Assembly: GCF_900177815.1 (NCBI RefSeq)
Contig: NZ_FXAZ01000001.1
Location: 1,116,001 to 1,180,000 of the forward strand
DNA length: 64,000 nucleotides
Source: Paenibacillus aquistagni
GTDB taxonomy: Bacteria; Bacillota; Bacilli; Paenibacillales; Paenibacillaceae
Direction of reading: 5' to 3'
The translations under genes and the position numbers were made by a program. The notes beneath the pieces were generated by a model. It saw nothing but the letters and a program-made list of their open reading frames with translations. It did no database searches and was not told the origin of the DNA. Shown here piece after piece: positions 42,650 to 51,654 of this stretch (position 1 is the stretch's first letter; the number at the start of each line of letters is the position of its first letter).

Positions 42650-42917
42650 CTTCAAGGACAAGAACAAGTAAGTCATGCGATGCGATCCACAGAGAGTTGG
42701 CGAGAGCTGTGAGCCAATGTTCGGCGCATGATTGAACTCCTCTTCGAGAAGCTCAGCTGAACCGGAAGTAAGCTGAGACGGTTTTCCACCGTTATTTGGA
42801 AATCACGTCTTCATCACGTGAGCAGAGCGCATAATGCCTCAGCACAATTCCTGAGCGCTTTATGAACATGGGTGGTATCGCGGAATTAATCCGTCCCTTA
42901 CGAGGGGCGGTTTTTTT
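42650..42917 (+). ncRNA. T-box leader (probable leucine specifier) of brnQ
   Basis: The 14-base T-box core GGGTGGTATCGCGG (about 42870-42883) precedes the terminator CCGTCCC (42891-42897)/GGGGCGG (42904-42910) plus seven Ts (42911-42917). Stem I is visible as AGTCATGCG pairing with CGCATGATT (about 42672-42680 and 42726-42734). Below it the loop E signature AGTA (5' side) and GAA (3' side) leads into CTC, read here as a leucine specifier codon. Uncharged tRNA(Leu) would favour the antiterminator and allow brnQ expression. The T-box class is certain; the specifier is moderately certain. The rest of the 42566-42980 gap holds only this leader and the brnQ ribosome binding site. Confidence 0.9.
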
Positions 42918-42980
42918 GTTTGTTCGTCCTTGAATGATACAACAGGAGCTTACAGACGATATACACAAAGGGGGACAACC

Positions 42981-44309
42981 ATGCAGTCATTAGCTAAAAA
43001 TCATACTTTCTTTATTGGTCTTATGTTATTTTCGCTGTTCTTTGGAGCGGGTAATCTTATCTTTCCTCCCATCTTAGGTCAGCAGTCAGGGGAACAGTTT
43101 CTCATTGCGATGTTTGGATTTATTCTGACAGGCGTAGGCCTTCCGCTGCTCACGATTATTACGATCGGACTCACGGGCAAAGATATGGAGCAATTAGCCC
43201 AGCATGTCCATCCCAAGTTCGGGGTCATCTTTGCAGTAACCGTGTATATCCTTATTGGACCTTCTATGGCAATCCCACGAGTGGCAAATGTAGCCTTTGA
43301 GATGGGAGCAAGATCCTTCTTTCCCGATTCGATGCAATCTGATCCATGGGTGTTGTTTCTATATTCGCTGCTGTTCTTCAGTGTCGTCTTCTTTTTGTGC
43401 TTGAATCCATCAAAGCTAGTGGTGTGGATCGGCAATATCTTAACACCACTGCTGCTGCTATCTATTGTAGGGCTTTTCATCTCAGCGCTGCTATTTCCAC
43501 TTGGAAGTGCTCAGGAGCCTATTAATCAATACGCAACGTCTCCAGGGTTCAAAGGCTTCATGGAAGGCTATCTGACGATGGATACGATTGCAGCATTAGC
43601 CTTTGGCTTAATCGTCATTAATGCAATTAAAGATAAGGGAGTTCATGATAAGCGATCCATTGCCAAAGCAGTCGTTCAAGCCGGAATCATCGCTGGAATT
43701 GGCTTAACATTTGTATATGCGGCATTAGGCTATATTGGCGTAACCAGCGTTGAGAGTCTCGGATATGCAGAAAATGGCGGACAATTGCTCATCTTGGCTG
43801 TTCAGCAGCTCTTTGGTCCTTCAGGCTTATGGCTGCTGTCCATTATCGTAAGCTTAGCTTGCTTGACTACATGCATCGGACTAGTTTCTGCATGCAGCCA
43901 ATACTTCTGCAAGCTGCTGCCCAAGATTCCATTTCAATGGATGTCATTGGCTATTTGCTTTATTGGACTGCTAGTGGCTAATTTAGGGCTGAACCGGATT
44001 ATCTCTGTATCAGTTCCTGTACTGCTTGTCATTTATCCAGTCGCGATTGTACTCATCGTACTTTCATTAGGCCATAAGGTAGTGGGAGATCGCTCAAGCG
44101 TATTTATCGGTGCTTTAATTGGCACCGTGTTGATCAGCCTCTTCGATGGCTTAAAAGCAGCAGGCGTATCGATTGATGCTGTAAAACCAATTCTTGAATG
44201 TCTTCCATTATATAAGGAAGGTATAGGATGGGTGGTGCCTGCCGTGATTGGCGGATGTCTAGGTTTCATTTTAGGAAGTGGAAAAGACAAACGTTCGAAT
44301 CCAGTATAA
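42981..44309 (+). CDS. brnQ: branched-chain amino acid:cation symporter BrnQ
   Basis: AAGGGGG is six bases before ATG 42981; a longer frame from 42930 lies in the terminator. About twelve helices with the LIVCS family start FFIGLMLFSLFFGAGNLIFPP, then IGPSMAIPRVANVAFEMG and ACSQYFCKLLPKIPF. It imports leucine, isoleucine and valine with Na+ or H+. Control by the upstream leucine-type T-box means expression rises when charged tRNA(Leu) is scarce, matching its function. Confidence 0.95.
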   Translation: MQSLAKNHTFFIGLMLFSLFFGAGNLIFPPILGQQSGEQFLIAMFGFILTGVGLPLLTIITIGLTGKDMEQLAQHVHPKFGVIFAVTVYILIGPSMAIPRVANVAFEMGARSFFPDSMQSDPWVLFLYSLLFFSVVFFLCLNPSKLVVWIGNILTPLLLLSIVGLFISALLFPLGSAQEPINQYATSPGFKGFMEGYLTMDTIAALAFGLIVINAIKDKGVHDKRSIAKAVVQAGIIAGIGLTFVYAALGYIGVTSVESLGYAENGGQLLILAVQQLFGPSGLWLLSIIVSLACLTTCIGLVSACSQYFCKLLPKIPFQWMSLAICFIGLLVANLGLNRIISVSVPVLLVIYPVAIVLIVLSLGHKVVGDRSSVFIGALIGTVLISLFDGLKAAGVSIDAVKPILECLPLYKEGIGWVVPAVIGGCLGFILGSGKDKRSNPV

Positions 44310-44444
44310 TGGTCTGCTGAATCGAATAATACGCCATATCGTTATCCCTCCAATAGAATCATTTTCTTCTAAGCAGGGCAAATTAAGTGTTGGATCACGT
44401 TACTGAAGAAGGCGAGATCCAATTTAACATAAGGAGTGATTACG

Positions 44445-44678
44445 ATGGCAAATAAGCACGAGGACAACCAACATCAAAACAATGCTGCAGAGCGTGATGC
44501 AGCAAGCATGGGAGACACTGGTACTGGTGAAACAGTAGGTACAGTAGGCGGCGGAGTAGCTGGAGCTGTTGTCGGTTCAGCATTTGGCCCAATCGGAACT
44601 GTTGTAGGCGGCATGGCGGGCGCAGCACTCGGTAATAAAGCTGGCGAAGAGGTAACTGAAGAAGACTCTGAAGCTTAA
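44445..44678 (+). CDS. small glycine-zipper protein
   Basis: AAGGAGTG is six bases before ATG 44445. The 77-residue protein has a hydrophilic Asn/Asp/Glu-rich N-terminus and a glycine-zipper stretch (GGGVAGAVVGSAFGPIGTVV and AGAALGNKAGEEV), a pattern of GxxxG repeats that forms tight helical hairpins in membranes. No signal peptide is evident. Similar short proteins are common in Paenibacillus and often stress- or sporulation-associated, but no function is established. Confidence 0.85.
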   Translation: MANKHEDNQHQNNAAERDAASMGDTGTGETVGTVGGGVAGAVVGSAFGPIGTVVGGMAGAALGNKAGEEVTEEDSEA

Positions 44679-44694
44679 TGTTTGCAGGTGATGT

Positions 44695-44808
44695 CTCTGG
44701 TATGATATCCGTACTACCTATAAAAGATTGGTAGTAAGGATTCTCAAATACCAGAGGTGACAAATCGCGCATACTCCCAATTCCTTCGAGGTCAGGACTT
44801 GGGAGTAT
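44695..44808. ncRNA. structured intergenic region with nested and single hairpins
   Basis: CTCTGGTAT (44695-44703) pairs with ATACCAGAG (44748-44756), enclosing TACTACC (44712-44718)/GGTAGTA (44730-44736). A second perfect 10-base hairpin (44771-44780 with 44799-44808) follows. The two may be convergent terminators, although T runs are weak, or a small RNA. They lie between a plus-strand and a minus-strand gene. Confidence 0.45.
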
Positions 44809-44841
44809 GTCATAAGAATCGCATTATAGCAGGGTGGGTAG

Positions 44842-45060
44842 TCAATTTCGCGGTCTAAACTTCTTCATCATCGTTTGCACACCGATAATCAACAGTGAGA
44901 TGATGCCAGCGAAAAAGAGCAGATAACCAATCGGAACTAAAAAGAATGGTTCAACTAATGTTCCGTCTTCAGCAACATAAGAGCCGATAAAGCTGAAAAT
45001 AATAAAGCATAGCACACCTAATAAGATTGGAAGTGTGGCAAACATGTATTTTTTCTTCAT
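44842..45060 (-). CDS. small two-helix membrane protein
   Basis: 72 residues with two hydrophobic helices (about 6-28, 42-64) separated by a short loop (AEDGTLVEPFF) and a basic C-terminus (MMKKFRPRN). AAAGGAG precedes the ATG on the minus strand. It is the last gene of a three-gene leftward group with the XRE and DUF2975 genes. No family recognised. Confidence 0.75.
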   Translation of the reverse strand: MKKKYMFATLPILLGVLCFIIFSFIGSYVAEDGTLVEPFFLVPIGYLLFFAGIISLLIIGVQTMMKKFRPRN

Positions 45061-45087
45061 CGTGCGATCTCCTTTTAAAATCCCAAG

Positions 45088-45306
45088 TTAGATCCCTTCA
45101 TCATCTTGCTTATATTCTAAAATGTCCCCGGGTTGACATTGTAAAACCTCACATATTTTCTCCAAGGTGGAGAACTTAATCGCCTTTGCCTTGCCATTCT
45201 TCAGTATAGATACATTCGCCATTGTAATGCCGATTCTCTCAGATAGCTCGGTTACACTCATCTTGCGCTTGGCTAGCATGATATCCAGATTTACGATAAT
45301 TGACAT
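45088..45306 (-). CDS. XRE/Cro-CI-type regulator, YozG-like
   Basis: 72-residue single-domain HTH (RKMSVTELSERIGITMANVSILKNGKAKAIKFSTLEKICEVLQCQPGDILEY). Size and sequence resemble YozG. The genes of this class sit next to DUF2975 membrane proteins (YoaS-YozG in Bacillus subtilis) and are thought to act together. It starts ten bases after the DUF2975 stop. Confidence 0.9.
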   Translation of the reverse strand: MSIIVNLDIMLAKRKMSVTELSERIGITMANVSILKNGKAKAIKFSTLEKICEVLQCQPGDILEYKQDDEGI

Positions 45307-45316
45307 GATTTCTACC

Positions 45317-45799
45317 TCAGATCGTTAATTCATTTTCCTGCTTCAATTCACTCGCATTTCGCACAAGGTGGGAGAGCATCGATGTAAATACCGCAATGGT
45401 AATCGCAAAAAATAAGATCAGCAGCATGGCAATAACGGCATTAACGGCATAGCTGCCTGCAGTAAAGAAATACACTAGTGCCCCAATATACAGCACGCCT
45501 TCCATCATTGCATGGAAGCTGATCCACTTTAGACGATTCGCATTGGGCAGCGTGAATGCATCGCCAACGTAGATATCGGAGCAGATCTGCCAGCCTAGTC
45601 GTAATGAGATAAAAAACGGCATCCCTGTAACCCAAATAAAAGTAAGAAAAGGTGTATATAAGCTCGAAAGGCTTTCATCAGCATCCAATAGAATGGCCTT
45701 CGCGGTCTCGGGAGCAATATAAATACAGAACAATCCTCCAAATATTCCACAGCACACCATAATCAGCTTAAGCCACACGGCTAACTCTCTTTGCTTCAT
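45317..45799 (-). CDS. DUF2975 membrane protein, YoaS-like
   Basis: Four membrane helices in 160 residues; the segment DIYVGDAFTLPNANRLKWISFHAMMEG between helices 2 and 3 matches the DUF2975 core (F...NA..L). AGGAGGTTAACG precedes the ATG. Paired with a YozG-like HTH gene, it may sense a signal at the membrane and sequester the regulator, but this has not been shown for the family as far as I know. AT-rich spacer 45800-45899 upstream may hold the promoter. Confidence 0.88.
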   Translation of the reverse strand: MKQRELAVWLKLIMVCCGIFGGLFCIYIAPETAKAILLDADESLSSLYTPFLTFIWVTGMPFFISLRLGWQICSDIYVGDAFTLPNANRLKWISFHAMMEGVLYIGALVYFFTAGSYAVNAVIAMLLILFFAITIAVFTSMLSHLVRNASELKQENELTI

Positions 45800-45898
45800 T
45801 CGTTAACCTCCTAAATCAGTTACACCTAGAATACGGGTTTATATCATGCATGTCAATAATTATTTATCGTAATACAATAAATATATCTTGTTTCATAA

Positions 45899-45939
45899 AA
45901 AAATCCCCTAACTTCCTATACGAAGGAGGTTAGGGGATT
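45899..45939 (-). terminator. terminator of glutamate dehydrogenase gene
   Basis: AATCCCCTAACTTCC (45902-45916) pairs with GGAGGTTAGGGGATT (45925-45939) with one G-U pair. On the minus strand it runs into seven or more Ts (45903-45895), 60 bases after the dehydrogenase stop. Confidence 0.85.
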
Positions 45940-45999
45940 GTAGAGTTTATCTGTAACGCGTCAATGAAATTTGTTCGTCGAACTTAATCTGATTGGATA

Positions 46000-47259
46000 T
46001 TATACCCAACCGCGTGCCTGCATCGCTGCGGTAACACGCTGAAGGGAAATCATGTAAGCAGCCGTACGTAGGTTCGTATCGTACTCATTTGCCAAGGTGC
46101 GAACCGCATCGTAGGATTTAACCATAATGACTTCAAGCTTCTCCAGTACTTCTTCTTCCGACCAATAGTAGTTCATCAAGTTCTGTACCCACTCGAAATA
46201 CGAGACTGTTACGCCGCCTGCATTAGCAAGAATATCAGGGATAACGATGGTACCCTTCGCGTTAAGAATCTCGTCAGCCTCAGGTGTTGTTGGACCGTTT
46301 GCTGCTTCAGCAATGATTTTAGCCTTAATGTTCGGCGCATTTTCTTTCGTAATCACATTTTCCAGCGCAGCCGGAATCAAAATATCAACATCGAGCTCAA
46401 GCAGCTGCTCATTTGTAAGCACATACTCGGAGCCATAATCTGCGATGGAAGCCGTATCTTTAAGCTGCTCGACACGATCGATATCAAGACCGTTCGGATC
46501 GTAGATGCCGCCTCTAGAATCGCTCACTGCTACAATAGTCGCCCCGAGATCGCTCAGTAGACGAGCTGCAATTCGTCCTGCGTTGCCGTAGCCTTGCACA
46601 GCAACCTTGGCTTTTTCCATTGGGAGACCAATATCCTTGAGCGCACACTGGATGGTGTACACACAGCCTTGAGCTGTTGCGTTGCCGCGGCCTTGTGATC
46701 CGCCAATGATAATCGGCTTGCCTGTAATGACACCAGGCGTATTATGTCCACGCAATTTGCTGTAAGTGTCCATCATCCATCCCATGATTTGAGGCGTCGT
46801 ATATACATCCGGCGCCGGAATATCACGCTCTGGGCCGACAATGTCAGCAATAGCTTCCATAAATGCGCGGCTTAAGCGCTCTAACTCCGAGGTGCTGAGC
46901 TCACGCGGATCACAGATGACGCCGCCTTTACCGCCGCCATATGGCAAGCTTACTACGCCGCACTTAAAGGTCATCCACATGGACAGGGCCTTAACTTCAT
47001 CCAGCGTAACACCTGGATGGAAACGAATGCCGCCTTTGGTGGGACCAACAGCATCATTATGCTGCGAACGGAATCCTTCAAAGACGCGTACCGTGCCATC
47101 GTCCATCTTCACTGGGAAGCTAACGGACAAGACGCGCTTAGGTTTCTTAAGAAGTTCTGTTATGTGTGGTGCGAGTCCCAGCTTAGCTGCAGCTGCATCC
47201 ACTTGACGTTGTGCAATCAGATAAGGGTTTAGCTCTTCTTTTTCAATTGTGTGGTTCAA
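46000..47259 (-). CDS. gudB: NAD-dependent glutamate dehydrogenase (GudB/RocG-type)
   Basis: A TTG start lies eight bases after AGGTGATG; -10 TATAAT (47312-47307) is upstream. 419 residues, with GGIRFHP, MTFKCGVVSLPYGGGKGG (catalytic Lys), PAPDVYTTPQIMGWMMDTYS, VQGYGNAGRIAARLL (NAD fold) and PAALENVITKENA. It oxidatively deaminates glutamate to 2-oxoglutarate. The tandem 9-base insertion known in the cryptic gudB of Bacillus subtilis 168 is not obvious. Choice between gudB and rocG is arbitrary. Confidence 0.95.
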   Translation of the reverse strand: MNHTIEKEELNPYLIAQRQVDAAAAKLGLAPHITELLKKPKRVLSVSFPVKMDDGTVRVFEGFRSQHNDAVGPTKGGIRFHPGVTLDEVKALSMWMTFKCGVVSLPYGGGKGGVICDPRELSTSELERLSRAFMEAIADIVGPERDIPAPDVYTTPQIMGWMMDTYSKLRGHNTPGVITGKPIIIGGSQGRGNATAQGCVYTIQCALKDIGLPMEKAKVAVQGYGNAGRIAARLLSDLGATIVAVSDSRGGIYDPNGLDIDRVEQLKDTASIADYGSEYVLTNEQLLELDVDILIPAALENVITKENAPNIKAKIIAEAANGPTTPEADEILNAKGTIVIPDILANAGGVTVSYFEWVQNLMNYYWSEEEVLEKLEVIMVKSYDAVRTLANEYDTNLRTAAYMISLQRVTAAMQARGWV

Positions 47260-47289
47260 TGTGCATCACCTGTCCTAACCTTTTTTTGT

Positions 47290-47811
47290 TAAAACACTTT
47301 TCATGTATTATAAAGGCTAACTTGCACAATTTAAATGATATTTTGTATAAATTCATTGAATCGTGCTGATAAATAATTTTGTTGCCGAACATAAAAGCAC
47401 TTTATCTGTAAAATACTTCGTGTTTATTGGGTTGCCTGATAATATGCACGGCATACCATCAACTAGACAGTGAATGTAGCGGGTACGGCTTGTCATAGAC
47501 CAGATATTAACATTAGTTTGGTAATAGAAAATGTGATAACCCCTTGAAACGTTAACCATCTTTCGATAGAATCTTCATACGATGATTTGTAGATATTGAC
47601 ATCTCCTAATCGCATCTTGTTCGTTAGTAATATTCCCAAAGAATGTCCAGCGCACTTGATGTAGCCGAGATATCATCAATCGATTCGCACCAATAATTAA
47701 CTAAGCCATTATTTCAGTCGATTCTCGAACAAGTGTTGTCGGACCATTCCAGATAAAGTAAAAACCGTACAATCCGTCCTCATAGGTTGATTCCAGGGGA
47801 CGGATCTTTTT
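47290..47811 (+). terminator. intergenic region with an orphan terminator (47772-47811)
   Basis: ATCCGTCC (47772-47779) pairs with GGACGGAT (47798-47805), followed by CTTTTT, a good plus-strand terminator. No plus-strand gene precedes it; upstream are only the divergent dehydrogenase promoter and about 450 bases of A/T-rich DNA with no convincing reading frame (a 68-codon minus-strand frame at 47353-47559 is not credible). It suggests a small RNA or an upstream leader within this gap, or a barrier before the sigma factor gene. Confidence 0.55.
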
Positions 47812-47882
47812 ATGCAATCTTAGTGAACCTAAAATAAAGTCAGAGCCAATATCTCATGTAACCCTGATTGGAGGCCGGCTAC

Positions 47883-48461
47883 ATGAAGGAGATCAATCTG
47901 AACCCAATCATCGCCCGGGTGATGGATGGGGACAACGATGCGTTTCAGGAGCTTTATTGCGTCACGAAAGATGATGCGTATCGATTAATCGTATACTTGG
48001 CATCAAATAAACAAGATGCCTCGGACATTATGAGTGAAGTATACCTTGAATTATATCGAGTCATTAGGAGGTATGATCATAATCAATCCTTTTCTTCCTG
48101 GCTGAATGGCATTATTATTCGTCAGGTTCGCAATTGGAAGCGAAAGGGCTGGCGAAGATTGCGCTTGCAAGATCGAGTAAAGCAATACTGCATGGAAGAT
48201 GCGCACTACGACCTGGACAATCATCTTTATAACCTCTATGCGAAGGAAATAGTCCTCCCTGCAGTTGAACAACTATCTCATAAGCTTAAGGAGGTTATTG
48301 TACTCCGATATGCTCGTGATTGCTCTATCGAGGAGATTGCCATGATTCTTAATATCCCAGTTGGAACTGTCAAGTCACGTCATCATCTTGCATTGAAGCA
48401 GCTTCGCAGCCATATGGACAAGCAGGCGGGAAAGAAGGGGGCAACAACCTATGTCCATTGA
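47883..48461 (+). CDS. ECF-type RNA polymerase sigma factor
   Basis: GGAGG eight bases before ATG 47883. Region 2 (AFQELYCVTKDDAYRLIVYLASNKQDASDIMSEVYLELYRVI, SSWLNGIIIRQVRNWKRK) and region 4 (LSHKLKEVIVLRYARDCSIEEIAMILNIPVGTVKSRHHLALKQL) are intact, with no region 3, so it is an ECF group IV factor. The downstream overlapping gene has an N-terminal cytosolic part and a membrane helix, the common anti-sigma arrangement. A TGAACC element at 47824-47829 resembles an ECF -35, but no matching -10 is convincing. Confidence 0.92.
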   Translation: MKEINLNPIIARVMDGDNDAFQELYCVTKDDAYRLIVYLASNKQDASDIMSEVYLELYRVIRRYDHNQSFSSWLNGIIIRQVRNWKRKGWRRLRLQDRVKQYCMEDAHYDLDNHLYNLYAKEIVLPAVEQLSHKLKEVIVLRYARDCSIEEIAMILNIPVGTVKSRHHLALKQLRSHMDKQAGKKGATTYVH

Positions 48462-49446
48462 AGAAATCTTGAAGCAGCAATACGACCAAATGACAAGCAA
48501 GTTGTCAGCACCTCCTGATTTGGACGCCCATGTGATTGCTCTTATCGCTGCTGAAGCGAACAAAGAGAGGGGAAGCCACCTTATGAAACGGACATTTGGA
48601 GCTCGTCGCAATCTCAGACTGATAGTTGGCATTATGATGATTGCTCTTTTGCTGTCTGGTTTTGGATTTACGGCTCAAAAGCTGCTTTTTCACAAGGAGC
48701 AGGGGATGATCCAGACCGAAGTATGGACGACGTCAGATCTCAGCCTAGACGAGACATTAAAAACGAACATTCAGGAATCATTAGATGCAGTTAAACGTCA
48801 ACTTCAGGCAGACGAACAAGCGATTGTGTATATTGCTGCTTTGGAAAATTCTAAGCACCCCTTGTACAAGCAAAATCCATTGTTGAGCGTATCGAAGCGG
48901 AGCGTCATTGCTGACTTGGAGGCTTGGAAGAATACGATTCATGCTGCAGGGATACGAGAATCGATCGCTAATCAGCTTGATGATCAATTTTACTTTCAAG
49001 GAGGAAAAGAAGAACCTGCTTTTGGAGGCATGCTGTCAGCCGTTGATCTGGATCAGCTTGGGAGCTTAAGGGATGAAGCTCTTAAAGAAAATAAGAACTA
49101 CGCCTGGATGCTTCGTCATCCTGACGAAGATCTGCCAATGGACATCTACACGACCATTTACACGAATGGAAGCGGCGAACACATTTATGTTCAAATGGAT
49201 CATAGCAAAGAAAAGGTGAAGCTTAAGCTGACTTCTCCTGATCACATTATTCATGATCGCCTTGACATTAATGGGGTTGAAGCTCTCTATATGGAACAAG
49301 AAGGGTTCCTATTCAGCACGACAGGAATAATTCGAGAGCTGTCTTGGATGCCTGAGGACTTAGACTCAGTTCTCATCCGAGTGCTTACGGATTCGAAAAG
49401 CATATCGAAAGATCAGCTTATCCGAGCGGCTCATTCTTTGCAATAA
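48451..49446 (+). CDS. membrane-anchored anti-sigma factor candidate
   Basis: The gene overlaps the sigma stop by 11 bases. Residues 1-50 are cytosolic (SIEEILKQQYDQMTSKLSAPPDLDAHV) and could hold the sigma factor; a membrane helix follows (about 52-72, LIVGIMMIALLLSGFGFTA), then an extracytoplasmic domain of about 260 residues with no recognised signature. This is the typical topology of ECF anti-sigmas in Paenibacillus. The ZAS zinc motif (HxxxCxxC) is absent, so the match is by topology and operon only. Confidence 0.75.
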   Translation: MSIEEILKQQYDQMTSKLSAPPDLDAHVIALIAAEANKERGSHLMKRTFGARRNLRLIVGIMMIALLLSGFGFTAQKLLFHKEQGMIQTEVWTTSDLSLDETLKTNIQESLDAVKRQLQADEQAIVYIAALENSKHPLYKQNPLLSVSKRSVIADLEAWKNTIHAAGIRESIANQLDDQFYFQGGKEEPAFGGMLSAVDLDQLGSLRDEALKENKNYAWMLRHPDEDLPMDIYTTIYTNGSGEHIYVQMDHSKEKVKLKLTSPDHIIHDRLDINGVEALYMEQEGFLFSTTGIIRELSWMPEDLDSVLIRVLTDSKSISKDQLIRAAHSLQ

Positions 49447-49477
49447 ATCGGCAGTGATCACAGAAGCAAACCCTGAG

Positions 49478-49520
49478 CAGATTCATTCCTGGGAGCTAGA
49501 GCTAGGGATGAATCTGTTTT
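49478..49520 (+). terminator. terminator of sigma/anti-sigma operon
   Basis: CAGATTCATTCCT (49478-49490) pairs with AGGGATGAATCTG (49504-49516) with one G-U, followed by TTTTG. It lies 32 bases after the anti-sigma stop. Confidence 0.85.
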
Positions 49521-49696
49521 GTTTATTACGATGCAGCCAGTATTCATGATCTGTATTTGATCCAAGGAAGCAAGTGTACGGAAGCCTTTGAAAAGGATCA
49601 CTTTATATTTCTTGTCAAGTGATAGAGCTAGACGTTATGATAGCTCATATTGGAATAATATTACTGAATTGTATTTGATGCAAAAGGAGGTCAAGC

Positions 49697-51379
49697 ATGA
49701 GAAAGTCTGTACAACGGGGAAGGGACAACACAACTAGAGACTGGAAATCATCTATCATTGTCGTCTTCATCAGCATCCTTTTCGTGTTATCGACGTTATA
49801 TGCAGAGCAGCCGCCCTCTCCAAAAGGAAATGACGCACCTGAGCTGGAATTTTCGGCAGAACGAGCGATGAAGCATGTCCGGGCGATCGCACAAGAGCCG
49901 CATCCTTCTGGAAGTGCCGCCAATGAGAGGGTTCGAGACTATGTGCACGATCAAATGTTAGCGTTGGGATTATCGCCAAGCATCGCAACGTCACCACACA
50001 CCATCGACATGAACGACGAGGAGAAAAGGATAGACCTTCATAATATCATTGGGAAAATAAAGGGAACGGAGCCAGGCAAAGCCTTGATGCTTACAGCGCA
50101 TTATGATTCAACCCCCTACGGACCTGGGGCCAATGATGACGCAGTCGGGGTTGCCGCCTTGCTGGAAACGGCTCGAGTCTTGCAGGCAGGATCGCCACTG
50201 GAGCGAGATATATGGTTTGTTATTACCGATGGAGAGGAAATGGGATTGCTTGGTGCGAGAGTATTCTGGCAAGACTCATTCGCTAGAGAAGAGATTGGCC
50301 TCGTCGTAAACTTCGAAGCAAGAGGAGCAAGCGGGCCTTCTGTATTGTTCCAAACAAGCGATCACAATGGTGCGCTTATCACCAACTTTGCTTCTGCTGC
50401 TGTGGCCCCTGTCAGCAGTTCCTTACTTGGAGATCTGTATAAAACCATGCCCAATGACACGGATCTCACAGTAGCCCTTGAGGCAGGTCTGCCGGGGCTT
50501 AACTTTGCTTATATCGAGGACTGGGATAAATATCATTCTGCAGAAGATACCCCTGAATATGTATCCCTTTCCACACTCCAGCATCATGGCGAGAATGCTC
50601 TTGAGATGGCGAAGCGCTTTGGCAGCATGGATCTAATCCAGCTTCAAGAGCCAGATCGCATTTATTTTAATTGGTACCAGCTATTGGTCCATTACCCCGC
50701 TTCTTGGGTTGTACCAACGACCATCGTGCTTGTTCTCATCTGGCTGCTGTTAGCCGGCGCATGGTGGAAGAGGGGTGGGGTTGCACCAACTAGACTTGCG
50801 CTCGCCATATCAGGTGTGCTTGGGAGTATGCTTGTATCCGTTGTGCTATCCTTTTGCTTGTATTTGGGGATAACAAGCGTCGCGAATGCGATTATGGCTG
50901 AAGAAATTCATTCTTCAGCTATCCCTGTTCAAGCTAATGTTGTCTTTATCGCAGTTGCGTTGATTGTTCATCTCTTCGTTACTCGGATCATTCGTTACCG
51001 TGTGAATTCGCTGGAATGGATGCTGGCAGGAATGCTGTATTATTTGCTGCTGCTCATCGTTGTAGTCAACATCCTGCCAGGAGCGAGTTATTTGCTCATG
51101 CTGCCGCTCATCATCCACAGTGTGGTAATCGGTGGAATGCTGTTGACGGATGCACCGATCGGGAATCTGAATCGGATAGGGGTGCTGTTCATTCTCGCTG
51201 TCGCGCCGCTTACACTGACCACGAGCTTCTTGCATCTCCTGTATAGTGCCATGCCGCTTCAAATAAACGTATTCAGCACCTTATTATGTACGATCATCAT
51301 CACATTGCTGCAGCCTGTTTGCAGCAGCCTGGTCTCAAGCAGGCAGGATCCTCATATACCGATCAACCCTATCGGTTAG
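49697..51379 (+). CDS. membrane-bound M28-family zinc aminopeptidase
   Basis: AAAGGAGG precedes the ATG. A signal anchor (about 17-38) is followed by an M28 catalytic domain (about 50-310): metal ligands in LTAHYDSTPYGPGANDDAVG, ITDGEEMGLLGA and EDWDKYHSAEDT. The C-terminal 240 residues contain about seven membrane helices. The layout resembles Fxna/ER-type membrane M28 peptidases. It is expected to trim peptides outside the membrane. It is monocistronic and closed by a terminator. Confidence 0.9.
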   Translation: MRKSVQRGRDNTTRDWKSSIIVVFISILFVLSTLYAEQPPSPKGNDAPELEFSAERAMKHVRAIAQEPHPSGSAANERVRDYVHDQMLALGLSPSIATSPHTIDMNDEEKRIDLHNIIGKIKGTEPGKALMLTAHYDSTPYGPGANDDAVGVAALLETARVLQAGSPLERDIWFVITDGEEMGLLGARVFWQDSFAREEIGLVVNFEARGASGPSVLFQTSDHNGALITNFASAAVAPVSSSLLGDLYKTMPNDTDLTVALEAGLPGLNFAYIEDWDKYHSAEDTPEYVSLSTLQHHGENALEMAKRFGSMDLIQLQEPDRIYFNWYQLLVHYPASWVVPTTIVLVLIWLLLAGAWWKRGGVAPTRLALAISGVLGSMLVSVVLSFCLYLGITSVANAIMAEEIHSSAIPVQANVVFIAVALIVHLFVTRIIRYRVNSLEWMLAGMLYYLLLLIVVVNILPGASYLLMLPLIIHSVVIGGMLLTDAPIGNLNRIGVLFILAVAPLTLTTSFLHLLYSAMPLQINVFSTLLCTIIITLLQPVCSSLVSSRQDPHIPINPIG

Positions 51380-51384
51380 CTTCA

Positions 51385-51419
51385 ACAAAGCCCATGAATC
51401 CCTTCGTGGGCTTTGTTTT
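51385..51419 (+). terminator. terminator after M28 peptidase
   Basis: ACAAAGCCCA (51385-51394) pairs with TGGGCTTTGT (51407-51416), followed by TTT. It begins six bases after the stop codon. Confidence 0.85.
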
Positions 51420-51654
51420 ATTATGCTGGAGATCAATTATTCCCCTATGTTCAAACTTATTTGCGTACAATCCAAATGAAGTCGTGCAAATCTCATAAAT
51501 CTCGTTTACGCTAGTATAATGAAGTTAGCGATAACGTCCATGCTGATTGCCTAATGGCAAGGATCAGGGGGACGAAGATGGCTGCTTATAGACATGCACA
51601 TGCATGAATGGAAGGCAATTATGAAAGGGATAACGTGGAGTGGAGGCTTCTAGA

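Noticed and set aside
44440..44772. 110-codon minus-strand frame over the glycine-zipper gene
   Set aside because: Gln/Leu/Arg-rich translation is typical of antisense to Gly/Ala-rich codons; the plus-strand gene has a strong ribosome binding site.
47353..47559. 68-codon minus-strand frame in the gap between glutamate dehydrogenase and sigma factor
   Set aside because: No ribosome binding site, no similarity to known proteins, composition like non-coding DNA.
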